From Mycolicibacterium pyrenivorans (GTDB lineage Bacteria; Actinomycetota; Actinomycetes; Mycobacteriales; Mycobacteriaceae), in contig NZ_JACKSH010000060.1 in assembly GCF_025821625.1 (NCBI RefSeq), positions 1-64,000 of the forward strand: 64,000 nt of DNA. The letters run 5' to 3'. This document shows, piece by piece, positions 49,534 to 58,283 of this stretch (its first letter is position 1; each line of letters opens with the position of its first letter). The notes below the pieces were generated by a model. The model saw only the letters and a list, made by a program, of their open reading frames with translations. It was not told where the DNA came from and made no database searches. A program made the position numbers and the translations under genes.

Positions 49534-49810
49534 GGAATGACGCCGGCTCGTGGGTGACGGACTCGATGTCCTCGGCCGCCTCCGCCCGCATCCGCGTGCC
49601 GAGGTCGGACAACGCTCGTGCGACTGCGAGTTCGTCGCCGATCTCGGCGATGTCGCGGTCGGCCGGATTCAGTCGGGCCATCCCGACGCCCACCGATTCC
49701 CTTTCCCGCCAACGCAGCCGAGCCTTGGCCCGGGTCAGGCCTTCGTGCTCGTCGATCGACACCTCCACCGTCCAGTTCTTCAGGACGTGGTCAGGATGGT
49801 CAGTGCTCAT
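49526..49810 (-). CDS. DUF1876 dormancy protein (Rv1738-like)
   Basis: A 94-residue protein very close in layout to Rv1738 (also 94 residues), a DosR-regulon protein whose fold resembles ribosome hibernation factors. The core [20 protein letters not shown], then [21 protein letters not shown] and the C-terminal [12 protein letters not shown], are the family hallmarks. The ATG at 49810 matches the family length. It sits between hspX and the Rv2030c-like fusion, a position not seen in M. tuberculosis, where Rv1738 is elsewhere. It probably binds ribosomes in dormancy; this role is from the family only. Confidence 0.92.
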   Translation of the reverse strand: MSTDHPDHVLKNWTVEVSIDEHEGLTRAKARLRWRERESVGVGMARLNPADRDIAEIGDELAVARALSDLGTRMRAEAAEDIESVTHEPASFLY

Positions 49811-49868
49811 CGTTGTTCTCCTGTCCCGGGGTCCCGGAGTGGCAACCACTCCGGGGCCACCGAATCAG

Positions 49869-50303
49869 CTACTTCGCGGATTCGACCGCTACGCGCTTTG
49901 CGGCCGCCGGGACCGCCTCGGCGACGGGCACCGACACGGTGAGGATGCCCTTGTCGTAACTTGCCTTGATGGCGTCCTCGTCGGCGCCCGCGGGAAGTGT
50001 GACCGACCGGATGAACGAGCCGTACGAGAACTCGGAGCGCCCGTTCGATTCCTTCTTCTCGCTCCGTTCGGCCTTGATCGTCAACACGCCGTCACTCACC
50101 GTGATGTCGATGTCCTTGTCGGGGTCGACGCCCGGGATCTCGGCCCGTACCTCGTAGCCGCCTTCCTTGGTCTCGTCCTCGACCCGGATGATGTGGCTGC
50201 CGAACGCGGGCCTCATGCTTGCCCAGGACGGGAACCCTTCGAAGAACTCGGACAGTTCCGGGAAGAACGACCGCGGGCGGTTCTGCGCGGGAACTTTGCT
50301 CAT
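49869..50303 (-). CDS. hspX: Alpha-crystallin small heat-shock protein HspX (Acr)
   Basis: A 144-residue small heat-shock protein matching HspX/Acr (Rv2031c), an ATP-independent chaperone strongly induced in hypoxia. The N-terminal RSFFPELSEFFEGFPSWASM region is followed by the alpha-crystallin core (VRAEIPGVDPDKDIDITV, FSYGSFIRSVTLPAGAD, YDKGILTVSVPVAE). The ATG at 50303 has GAGGAGG upstream. DosR-like boxes lie at 50378 and 50484, shared with the divergent gene at 50534. It heads the hspX-DUF1876-Rv2030c-like-pfkB run. Confidence 0.95.
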   Translation of the reverse strand: MSKVPAQNRPRSFFPELSEFFEGFPSWASMRPAFGSHIIRVEDETKEGGYEVRAEIPGVDPDKDIDITVSDGVLTIKAERSEKKESNGRSEFSYGSFIRSVTLPAGADEDAIKASYDKGILTVSVPVAEAVPAAAKRVAVESAK

Positions 50304-50377
50304 TGTGCCTCCTCAGATCTGATGGCTGTATCCCCATCTGACAACCCGATCCGACCACTTTCCGGCCGCCGTCGCTA

Positions 50378-50391
50378 GGGACGGAAGTCCC
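50378..50391. promoter_or_regulatory. DosR-box-like site 75 bp before hspX
   Basis: GGGACGGAAGTCCC matches the DosR core GGGACTWWAGTCCC except at the two bases after GGGAC, and both outer GGGAC/GTCCC halves are perfect. Placed 75 bases upstream of the hspX ATG. Confidence 0.65.
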
Positions 50392-50483
50392 GGCCCATCG
50401 GGCCCTTGGTCTGCGTGGTGCACGAGATCCCGGAGTGGCGACCCGTGGGTTGTGAGGTGCCCCGCTCACCGACCGCGGCATCA

Positions 50484-50504
50484 GGGACTACCGGCCCTAG
50501 TCCC
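50484..50504. promoter_or_regulatory. Overlapping DosR-like half-sites, 21-bp inverted repeat
   Basis: GGGACTA and TAGTCCC are perfect seven-base arms around CCGGCCC. Each arm is a full DosR half-site, but the spacing is seven bases longer than the usual box, so two overlapping boxes (one from each arm with the GGCC centre) may be present. It ends 29 bases before the start of the gene at 50534. Confidence 0.55.
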
Positions 50505-50533
50505 ACCGGCCGGCGCGGGCGCAGAGTGTCGGC

Positions 50534-51238
50534 ATGACTGGAAATGTGGTGCGGCTCGCCGGCACGGCCGCGCTTCTCTATGCGGCCCGCCGGTACTTTC
50601 GCAATTGGGGCACCACCAAGGAAGAGTGCGGCATGAACCTGCCCGGGGACGAGTTGATCCGCCGCCCCTCGGTCCAGTCCACCGAAGGCATCTGGATCGA
50701 CGCACCGCCGACGGCGGTGTGGCCATGGCTGGTTCAGATAGGTCAGGACCGCGCCGGCCTGTACGGCTTCGACAGGGTCGCCAAGCTGATCGGTCTGAGC
50801 CAAGCAGACGCGGACCGGATTCATCCCGAGTGGCAGCACCTCGCGCCGGGGGACGCTGTCCGGCTCGCGCCGCAGGGCTGGATGGGTCTGCCCCGCGGGA
50901 TCACCCTCACCGTCGAGTACGTCGTCGACGACACCACCCTGGTGCTCCGTGGGACCCGGCCGGGGATGCCATGGGAGACCGTGTGGTCCTTCCATCTGCT
51001 CCCCCGGCAGCAGGACCGCTGCCGGTTCCTGATCCGCACCCGCACGTCGTTGAGGCACCCCGGCGAAGTCGTCGGGGTCGAGATGGCCGGGCCCGTGACC
51101 GCGCTGATCACCCGGGGGTTGCTGCAAGGGATCAAGCTGCGGGCCGAGCAGGCCGCGACACCGATGCGGGATCCGGCGAATGCGGTACTCGGAGGGCCCC
51201 TGATCGACGATTCCGGCCCCGAGGCCGGTCCCGCGTGA
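50534..51238 (+). CDS. SRPBCC-like hypothetical protein, DosR-linked
   Basis: A 234-residue protein with a short N-terminal helical leader (VVRLAGTAALLYAARRY), possibly membrane-associated, then an SRPBCC-type domain (IWIDAPPTAVWPWLVQIGQDRAGLYGF, LAPGDAVRLAPQ, LTVEYVVDDTTLVLRG). Similar proteins occur near mycobacterial dormancy and lipid genes. It is divergent from hspX with two DosR-like sites between them, so hypoxic induction is likely. No enzymatic residues can be assigned. Its stop is 11 bases from the convergent acyl-CoA ligase gene. Confidence 0.75.
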   Translation: MTGNVVRLAGTAALLYAARRYFRNWGTTKEECGMNLPGDELIRRPSVQSTEGIWIDAPPTAVWPWLVQIGQDRAGLYGFDRVAKLIGLSQADADRIHPEWQHLAPGDAVRLAPQGWMGLPRGITLTVEYVVDDTTLVLRGTRPGMPWETVWSFHLLPRQQDRCRFLIRTRTSLRHPGEVVGVEMAGPVTALITRGLLQGIKLRAEQAATPMRDPANAVLGGPLIDDSGPEAGPA

Positions 51239-51249
51239 CCACGCTCAGT

Positions 51250-52815
51250 TCAGCGGGCGGACGGTGCGGCAGCCGGCGCCGCGGTTTCCCGTCGGTAGCG
51301 GTCCCGCAGGGCGCCCTTGACGAGCTTGCCGGTTGGCGTGCGCGGTAGTTCGTCCACGAAGTCCACCGAGCGGGGCGCCTTGTAGTGGGCGACCCGCTCC
51401 CTGGTGTAGTCGATGAGCTCGGCGGCCAGCGCCGGTGATCCCGCCACCCCCGCGGCGAGCTGGACGACGGCCTTCACCTGTTCACCGAGGTCCGGGTGAG
51501 GAACGCCGATGACGGCGACATCGTGGACCGCGGGATGCAGCGCCAGCGAGTTCTCCACCTCCTGCGGATAGATGTTCACCCCGCCGGAGATGATCATGAA
51601 CGACTTGCGGTCGGCCAGGTACAGGTAACCGTCCTCGTCGACGCGGCCGAGGTCACCGACGGTCGTCCAGCACGGATGGTCCGGGTGCTGCGCCTCGGCT
51701 GTCTTGGCGGGGTCGTCGTGGTACTCGAACGGCAGCTGATCGCGCTCGAAGTACACGGTGCCGACGTCGCCGACGGGCAACTCGCTTCCGTCGTCGTCGC
51801 AGATGTGCAGCACTCCGAGGACGGCGCGCCCGACCGAACCCGGGTGCGCGAGCCACTCGTCGGAATCGATGAAGGTCATGCCGTGCGCTTCGGTCGAACT
51901 GTAGTACTCGTAGACGATCGGTCCGAGCCAGTCGATCATTGCCCGCTTGACGTCGACAGGACAGGGCGCGGCGGCGTGGATCACCATCCGCAGGCTCGAC
52001 AGGTCTCGGCGGCTACGGACGTCCTTGTCGAGCTTGAGCAGGCGCACGAACATGGTCGGAACCATCTGGGTGACGCTCACGCGATACCGCTCGATGCAGT
52101 TCAGCGTGGCTTCTGCATCGAAACGTGCTGTCAGAACCACGGTTCCGCCGAGGGCCTGCACCATTCCGCACCACCGCAGCGGCGCGGCGTGGTAGATGGG
52201 AGCGGGCGAGAGGTAGACGTCGTCGACCGTCAGGCCGTAGAGATGCCGAGCGATCGCCACGATCGGATCACCCGGCTCATCGACTCGACGCTCCGGGAGC
52301 GCGGGCTTGACACCCTTGGGGAACCCCGTGGTTCCCGACGAATAGAGCATGACCGCGCCACACGGCTGGTCGGCCAACCGCGGACCGGCTGCGGCGAGGG
52401 CGGCCTCGTAGCCTTCGAATCCCGGCACGTCGCCGCCGAAGGCCAGCCGTACCTCCGGGCCTTCGAGTTGCGCGGCGACGCCGGTCACCAGATCCGTGAG
52501 CGCGGCGGACACGATCAGTGCGCGCGCGCCGGAGTCGGCAACGATGTAGGCCGCCTCCCCCACGGTCAGATGGTTGTTGACGGCGGTGATGTACAGGCCC
52601 GACCGGTGCGCCGCCCAGTACACGTCGAACACCTCGGCAGCGTTGTCGGACAACAGCGCAACGACGTCACCGCGTCGCAGGCCGGCGTCGTACAGCACCC
52701 GCGCCAAAGCCGCCGAGCGGTCGTCGAGTTGACGGTAGGTCACCTGCGTCCCGGTCTCGGCGAGGATCACCGCAGGACGGTCGGGATCATTCTGCGCGTG
52801 GCTGCCCGGATACAC
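51250..52815 (-). CDS. Acyl-CoA synthetase (FadD family)
   Basis: A 521-residue adenylate-forming ligase. The ATP loop is YSSGTTGFPKG (158-168), followed by the YSSTEAHG motif, WTTVGDLGRVDEDGYLYL (hinge) and the C-terminal catalytic Lys in RTPTGKLVKG. It converts a carboxylic acid to its CoA thioester. It ends the P450-alcohol dehydrogenase-aldehyde dehydrogenase-ligase operon (nine bases after the ALDH stop), which suggests it activates the acid produced by those enzymes. A bile-acid/steroid or fatty-acid substrate cannot be told apart from the sequence. Confidence 0.9.
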   Translation of the reverse strand: MYPGSHAQNDPDRPAVILAETGTQVTYRQLDDRSAALARVLYDAGLRRGDVVALLSDNAAEVFDVYWAAHRSGLYITAVNNHLTVGEAAYIVADSGARALIVSAALTDLVTGVAAQLEGPEVRLAFGGDVPGFEGYEAALAAAGPRLADQPCGAVMLYSSGTTGFPKGVKPALPERRVDEPGDPIVAIARHLYGLTVDDVYLSPAPIYHAAPLRWCGMVQALGGTVVLTARFDAEATLNCIERYRVSVTQMVPTMFVRLLKLDKDVRSRRDLSSLRMVIHAAAPCPVDVKRAMIDWLGPIVYEYYSSTEAHGMTFIDSDEWLAHPGSVGRAVLGVLHICDDDGSELPVGDVGTVYFERDQLPFEYHDDPAKTAEAQHPDHPCWTTVGDLGRVDEDGYLYLADRKSFMIISGGVNIYPQEVENSLALHPAVHDVAVIGVPHPDLGEQVKAVVQLAAGVAGSPALAAELIDYTRERVAHYKAPRSVDFVDELPRTPTGKLVKGALRDRYRRETAAPAAAPSAR

Positions 52816-52824
52816 GGCTCCCCT

Positions 52825-54339
52825 TCACGCCGTCGGCGCCGAGACGACGACCGCGTACGCCCGCTGCGACCGGTCGTTGGTCATGTCCACGTGGACGAAC
52901 TTGGGCTCGGTGTACTCGTCGAGCGCATCGGGCCCGAGTTCGCGCCCGAGCCCACTCTGCTTCACGCCGCCGAACGGGTACATCGCGCTGATCATGTGCC
53001 AGTCGTTGATCCAGACCGTGCCCGATTCGAGTTGACGGGCGATCGCCAGCGCCCGCCGGTTGTCGCGGCTCCAGACTCCGGCGGACAGGCCGTACTCGCT
53101 GTCATTGGCGATCGCCACCGCTTCGGCATCGTCGGCGTAGGAGATGACGACCAGCACCGGCCCGAAAATCTCCTCCCTCGCGATGCGCATGTCGTTCGTC
53201 GCGCCGGTCAGGATGGTCGGCGCCACCCAATGCCCCTGTGCCAGAGCGGGATCCGCGGGAAGCTCACCTTGGTAGGCCAGGCGGCACCCTTCTTCCTGTC
53301 CCAGCGCGACGTACTTCTCCACTCGCGCCTTCTGCTTCGCCGAGATCAGTGGGCCGAGGTCGGTGGCGGGGTTCATCGGGTCACCCATCACCACGGTGCG
53401 TGCCCGCGACACCAGCAGCTCGACGAACCTGTCGTGAACGGACTCGTGCACCAGCAGTCGGGTGCCGGACTCGCAGGCCTGCCCGCTCATCAGGAGGAAC
53501 CCGAACAGTGTCCCGTCCACGGCCAACTCGAGGTCGGCGTCGTCGAGGACGATGTTGGCGCCCTTTCCGCCCAGCTCCAGGGTCACCTTCTTGACGTTGT
53601 CGGCGGCCGCCCGCAGCACGGTCTTGCCGACCTCCGTGGAACCGGTGAACGCGATCTTGCGCACGTCGGGGTGTTCGGCCAGGCGCGCCCCGACCACGGG
53701 ACCGGGTCCGGTGACGACGTTGAGCACACCTGGTGGAAGCCCGACTTCGTCTGCCGCCCTGGCCAGTTCGAGCAGCGTGAGAGGAGTCTGATCGTCGGGT
53801 TTGAGCACGATGGTGTTACCCGCGGCCAGTGCCGGGCCGAGCTTCCACACCGCGAGCAGCAGCGGGAAGTTCCACGGCACGATGCCGGCGCAGACCCCGA
53901 TGGGTTCCCTCACCAGCAACCCGGCGGCCAATGTCGGCGCCTCGATCAGCGGACCGGTCGTCTCGAAGCCATACGATCGGGCCAACGACGCGAAGTACTT
54001 GAGGTGGGCGATCGCGTAGCCGATCAGGAACGCGCCCGCTGCGCGGACGGTGGCACCGTTCTCGTTGACCTGAAGTGCGGTCAGTTCGTCCGTCCGGGTG
54101 GCGAGACGGTCGGCGATCGCATCGAGGATGTCGGCGCGCTCCCCCGGTGTCATCGAGCGCCACGTGCCTGCGGCGTGCGCCGAGCGCGCCGCCTCGACGG
54201 CGTCGTCGACGGTGCTCAGGTCGCCCTGCGCGACGGTCGCGATGAGCTCGTCGGTCGCAGGCGAACGCACCTCCAGCGACGTCGCCGCGTCACGCCATCT
54301 GCCGTTGACGTACATCTGGTAATGCGGAATCGTCGTCAT
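52825..54339 (-). CDS. NAD-dependent aldehyde dehydrogenase
   Basis: A 504-residue ALDH. The catalytic Cys289 is in MSGQACESGTRL and the general base Glu255 in TLELGGKG; the cofactor segment FTGSTEVGKT and WNFPLLLAVWKLGPALAAGN are intact. It oxidises an aldehyde to the acid, following the alcohol dehydrogenase 14 bases upstream and feeding the acyl-CoA ligase downstream. The length and core match the soluble bacterial family. Confidence 0.93.
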   Translation of the reverse strand: MTTIPHYQMYVNGRWRDAATSLEVRSPATDELIATVAQGDLSTVDDAVEAARSAHAAGTWRSMTPGERADILDAIADRLATRTDELTALQVNENGATVRAAGAFLIGYAIAHLKYFASLARSYGFETTGPLIEAPTLAAGLLVREPIGVCAGIVPWNFPLLLAVWKLGPALAAGNTIVLKPDDQTPLTLLELARAADEVGLPPGVLNVVTGPGPVVGARLAEHPDVRKIAFTGSTEVGKTVLRAAADNVKKVTLELGGKGANIVLDDADLELAVDGTLFGFLLMSGQACESGTRLLVHESVHDRFVELLVSRARTVVMGDPMNPATDLGPLISAKQKARVEKYVALGQEEGCRLAYQGELPADPALAQGHWVAPTILTGATNDMRIAREEIFGPVLVVISYADDAEAVAIANDSEYGLSAGVWSRDNRRALAIARQLESGTVWINDWHMISAMYPFGGVKQSGLGRELGPDALDEYTEPKFVHVDMTNDRSQRAYAVVVSAPTA

Positions 54340-54353
54340 CGAAAAGCTCGCTT

Positions 54354-55460
54354 TCAGAAGCGGATCAGGCCACGGAGGTTCACGCCGTTGTGCATGTCCT
54401 CGTAGCCCTGGTTGATGTCCTCCAGGCAGTACTCGCGGGTGATCAGCTCCTCGAGCTTGAGCTGCCCGGACCGGTGCAACTCCAGCATCCGCACGATGTC
54501 GTGACGCGGGTTGGACGACCCGAACAATGATCCACGGACCTGCTTCTCGTACAGGGTCAGGTCGAACAACGACATGTCGACGGTGGTGTCGGTCGGATGC
54601 GGGATCGCCGTCATCACGACCCTGCCGCGCTTGCCGACCAGGCTCAGGGCCTGGGCGACGTAGGCGCCCTCACCGCTGTCGGTGGACACCACGCACACGT
54701 CGGCAAGCTCGCCGCGGGTCACCTCGGTCACCAGCGCCAGGGCCTCCTCGACGTCGGCGGCGGTGTGGGTCGCACCGAACTCCAGGGAGCGGGTTCGCTT
54801 GTATTCCACCGGGTCCAGCGCGATGATGTTGCGCGCGCCGGCGATCCTGGCACCCTGCACGGCGTTGATGCCGATGCCACCCACGCCCATCACCACGACG
54901 GTGTCGCCGTCGCGGGTCTCCCCGGTGCGCACCGCGCTGCCGTAGCCGGTGGTGACTCCGCATCCCACCAACGCGGCGGTGTCCAACGCCGTGCCCGGAT
55001 CGACCTTGACCACCGACGCCATCGGCACCACGGTGTACTCCGAAAACGTTCCGAGAACGCACATCTGGCTCAGTTCCTGGCCTCTGGCGTGGAAGCGGAA
55101 TGTCCCGTCCAGTTGCGGTCCGGCGACGATCGCCGCACCGAGCACGCACAGGTTGCTCATCCCTCGAGCGCACGGCGTACACCGCCCGCACGCGGGGATG
55201 AAGCTCAGCACGACGGGGTCACCCTCGGCGACCTCGGTGACGCCCTCGCCGACCTCGACCACGACACCCGCACCCTCGTGCCCACCGACGACCGGCATGC
55301 GCATCGGCATGTCACCGGTGACCAGATGGTCGTCGGAATGGCACAAGCCACTGGCGGTCAGCTTCACCAGCACCTCAGCCGCCTTGGGTCCGTCGAGCTC
55401 GACCTCCTCGACCTCCCACTTCTGGTGAAGTCCCCACAGCACTGCGGCTTTCGTCTTCAT
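54354..55460 (-). CDS. NDMA-dependent-type zinc alcohol dehydrogenase
   Basis: A 368-residue zinc-dependent dehydrogenase of the MDR group, close to mycobacterial NDMA-dependent alcohol dehydrogenases. Catalytic Zn ligands Cys40 (SGLCHSDDH) and His61 (GGHEGAG), structural Zn cysteines 91, 94, 97 and 105, and the coenzyme-binding GVGGIGINAVQGA are intact. It oxidises a primary alcohol to the aldehyde. It lies between the P450 gene (19-base gap) and the aldehyde dehydrogenase gene in one operon. Confidence 0.92.
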   Translation of the reverse strand: MKTKAAVLWGLHQKWEVEEVELDGPKAAEVLVKLTASGLCHSDDHLVTGDMPMRMPVVGGHEGAGVVVEVGEGVTEVAEGDPVVLSFIPACGRCTPCARGMSNLCVLGAAIVAGPQLDGTFRFHARGQELSQMCVLGTFSEYTVVPMASVVKVDPGTALDTAALVGCGVTTGYGSAVRTGETRDGDTVVVMGVGGIGINAVQGARIAGARNIIALDPVEYKRTRSLEFGATHTAADVEEALALVTEVTRGELADVCVVSTDSGEGAYVAQALSLVGKRGRVVMTAIPHPTDTTVDMSLFDLTLYEKQVRGSLFGSSNPRHDIVRMLELHRSGQLKLEELITREYCLEDINQGYEDMHNGVNLRGLIRF

Positions 55461-55479
55461 GGTGTCGATGTCCTTTCGG

Positions 55480-56751
55480 TTAGACGCGTTCGGGAGTCCA
55501 GGTGGCGGGCAGGCTCTTGATGCCGTTGATGAAGTTCGCCACCAAGAAACCCGGCTCGGGAGCTGAGATGTCCGGAATCCGGGTGTAAACCTCGGTGAGC
55601 AGTGATTTCAACATGGTGCGGGCCAAGGCGGCGCCCAGACAGAAGTGCGGGCCGCCACCGCCGAAGGCGATGTGCGGGTTGGGGTTTCGCAGGATGTCGA
55701 AGGTGAAAGGCTCGTCGAACACGTCCTCGTCGCGGTTGCCGGAGATGTACCAGAGCACAACCTTGTCGCCGGCCTTGATCTCCTTATCGCCGATGACGAA
55801 GTCCTGGGTGGCGGTGCGTCGCATGTGTAGCAACGGTGACGCCCAGCGGAGCACCTCCTCGACGGCGGTGCCGATCCGGCCGGGGACGTCGGCCACCAAC
55901 AGGTCGCGTTGTTCGGGGTACTTCGACAGCGCGTAGATCGCGTGGGCCGAGGCGTGGCGGGTGGTGTCGTTGGCGGCCACGGCGAGCAGCACGAAAAACG
56001 CCCTGAGTTCGTCGTCGGTCATCTTCTTGCCGTCGAACTCGGCCTGCACCATCCAGGTCAGCAGGTCATCACCGGGGTTGGCGCGGCGCTCGGGGATCAG
56101 CTGCGACGCCACCTCGTGGAGTTCCATGACAGCCCCGCCGAACAGTTCGAGGCCGGAGCGCCCCGCGCAAACCTCTGGGTCGGGCCAGCCCAGCAGCCGC
56201 TGCGCGGCGTCGATCGTCTTCTCGTGGATGTCACCGGCCGGCAGGCCGAAGAAGCTTCCGAATATGCGCCCGGGCAGTTTCACCGAGACCAGGTCGACGA
56301 AGTCGCCCTCACCGAGGTGCGACATCTCGGAGATCAGGTCGCGGGCGTGGCCCTGGATCCAGCCCTCCAGCCGGCGCATGTTCTTTGGCTTGAAGGCGTC
56401 CATCGTGATGCCGCGCAACTGCGTGTGCCGAGGGGCGTCCATCGCGATGAACGACTGCGCCACCTCGATCATCTCGGGTGCGAAGTCCTCCATCGTGATC
56501 CCCTGCGCCGACGAGAACACCTCGGGATGCCTGCTGGCCATCCGGATGTCCGCCTGCTTGGTCAGCGACCAGAACCCCTTCGTGTTCAGCTCCGGTGGCA
56601 GCAGATCGGATTCCGCGGGCCTGCTCCACGACACCGGGTTCTCTCGGCGGAGCACGGCGAACGCTTCGTCGCGCTCTTCGGGTGGCTTGGCCCAGAACGA
56701 CCGGGCCGACAGGTCGATGTCCTTGTGGGTGGTGGCGATGGCGGTGCTCAT
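55480..56751 (-). CDS. Cytochrome P450 heading an oxidation operon
   Basis: A 423-residue P450. The I-helix motif is AANDTT (259-264), typical of steroid- and terpene-type bacterial P450s, ExxR is EEVLR (298-302) and the haem loop FGGGGPHFCLGA puts the ligand at Cys371. It heads an operon with alcohol dehydrogenase, aldehyde dehydrogenase and acyl-CoA ligase, so it probably hydroxylates a terminal methyl that the other three convert to a CoA ester. A ferredoxin that could serve it lies at 59004. Confidence 0.92.
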   Translation of the reverse strand: MSTAIATTHKDIDLSARSFWAKPPEERDEAFAVLRRENPVSWSRPAESDLLPPELNTKGFWSLTKQADIRMASRHPEVFSSAQGITMEDFAPEMIEVAQSFIAMDAPRHTQLRGITMDAFKPKNMRRLEGWIQGHARDLISEMSHLGEGDFVDLVSVKLPGRIFGSFFGLPAGDIHEKTIDAAQRLLGWPDPEVCAGRSGLELFGGAVMELHEVASQLIPERRANPGDDLLTWMVQAEFDGKKMTDDELRAFFVLLAVAANDTTRHASAHAIYALSKYPEQRDLLVADVPGRIGTAVEEVLRWASPLLHMRRTATQDFVIGDKEIKAGDKVVLWYISGNRDEDVFDEPFTFDILRNPNPHIAFGGGGPHFCLGAALARTMLKSLLTEVYTRIPDISAPEPGFLVANFINGIKSLPATWTPERV

Positions 56752-56902
56752 CGGAGTCCTTTCAGGCGGCGTCCGCGCGGTGTGTCACGGCTCACCGTGC
56801 GGTTATCTCCATGGTGGGCGCCACGTCGCCCGAATACGCCTGACGCGCGGGCCAATCACCGGCCCGGACGGGCCAGGTCATGGATCGCGAAGGTCGTGCT
56901 CG

Positions 56903-58204
56903 TCAGTCGATCGGCACGCGGAAGGTTGCGGCCAGTCCGCCGCCGTCGCGGGCGGAGAAGGCCAACGTGCCACCGAGCGCATCGATGATCTGCGCCACGA
57001 TCCACAGGCCAAGGCCCGCGGTGCCCCGCCGGTCGCTCAGGCTGACGAACTTCTCGGTCAGCTCCCCCAAATGCTCCTGGGGCACACCGGGTCCGCGGTC
57101 CAGCACCGAGATGGTCAGGACATGGCCGTCGCGCACGCACTCCACGTCGATCGGCAGCCCGCGGCCGTGCCGGGCGGCGTTCTCCAGCAGATTGGTCAGC
57201 ACCCGCCGCAGACCCTGCGCGTCGACCTGGACTTCGGACACGTCACCGGTCACCGCGACCTGCAGCCGCGGCGGTTGCACTCCGGCCGCGTCACCTGCCT
57301 CACCGATGAGGGCACCGATGTCCACCCGGCGCACTTGGCCGGACGCGAAGGCGGGTCGACGGCTCAGGGCGACATCCGCCAGCGCATCGAGCATGTCGGA
57401 CAGGTGTCGCGCGTGCCGACCGGCGAGCCCGATCGCGGTCTCGCGGTCCGCCGGATCCATCGGCGACGAGGTGTCGGTCAGCGCACCCGCGAGCGCATCC
57501 AGCGAAGCCACCGGCGTGCGGAATTCGTGAAGCAGCACCTGCAGCCCCTCCTGCTGGTTCTCGTAGGAGCGCAGCAGGCGGGCTCGCAGATCGCGTTCCT
57601 CCTCGGCGGCGGCATGCTCGGCCTCGGCCTCGACCAGCGCGCGCACCCGGGACCGGTGTTCGCGTTCCGCCAGCAGCGACAGCCCACCGGTGAGCACCGC
57701 GATGAACACCAGGTACAACGCCCACCACAGACCCTGTGCCGGCGGCGTCAGCGCCGCTCCGGAAACACCGCCGGAAGCGAGCACCACCAGCACGTAGGCG
57801 GCGCCCACCAGCACCGCAAGGACCAGGCACTCGACGAAACTGAGCCGCGCGGCCGACGCGATGACCACCAGCACCAGCACCACCACCACCGGGCTCGCCG
57901 CCCCACCGGTGAGTCCGATCAGCGTCAGGGTGACCGATGCGTCCACCGCGGACACCAGCCACGAATAACGAGTCCGCCGCACCTCGAACCGGGGCCGGGC
58001 CATCAGCAGGCCGGCATACGCCAGCGCCACCCCAAGCACCACGGCGGTCACGCCCCAACGCTGTCGCAGCCAATCCGGGCCCGTGGCCACCAGCACCACG
58101 ATGGACAGCACGACGGCGACGCGCACCGCGACCACCACGCGGGCCAGGCCATACCCGTCCCCGTCGGGCACCACCAGCGACCGGAGCCGACGCACGTTGC
58201 TCAT
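56903..58204 (-). CDS. Membrane sensor histidine kinase
   Basis: A 433-residue kinase with five or six N-terminal membrane helices (residues about 20-180, for example VVVAVRVAVVLSIVVLVA and VVVVLVLVVIASAA), a linker coiled coil (EAEAEHAAAEEERDLRARLL), a HisKA with His226 (LLHEFRTPVAS) and an HATPase domain (NLLENAARHGRG, DRGPGVPQEH, GTAGLGLWIV). No extracellular domain is present, so a membrane or small-molecule signal is likely. It is divergent from a LuxR-type response regulator gene with about 79 bases between them. Confidence 0.9.
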   Translation of the reverse strand: MSNVRRLRSLVVPDGDGYGLARVVVAVRVAVVLSIVVLVATGPDWLRQRWGVTAVVLGVALAYAGLLMARPRFEVRRTRYSWLVSAVDASVTLTLIGLTGGAASPVVVVLVLVVIASAARLSFVECLVLAVLVGAAYVLVVLASGGVSGAALTPPAQGLWWALYLVFIAVLTGGLSLLAEREHRSRVRALVEAEAEHAAAEEERDLRARLLRSYENQQEGLQVLLHEFRTPVASLDALAGALTDTSSPMDPADRETAIGLAGRHARHLSDMLDALADVALSRRPAFASGQVRRVDIGALIGEAGDAAGVQPPRLQVAVTGDVSEVQVDAQGLRRVLTNLLENAARHGRGLPIDVECVRDGHVLTISVLDRGPGVPQEHLGELTEKFVSLSDRRGTAGLGLWIVAQIIDALGGTLAFSARDGGGLAATFRVPID

Positions 58205-58283
58205 CGCCCGACCCTAAGCACCGACGCGGACCCGGTGTCCGATTCGTCGATCATCGGCGTCACCTCCGATTAGCCTCGGGTCG

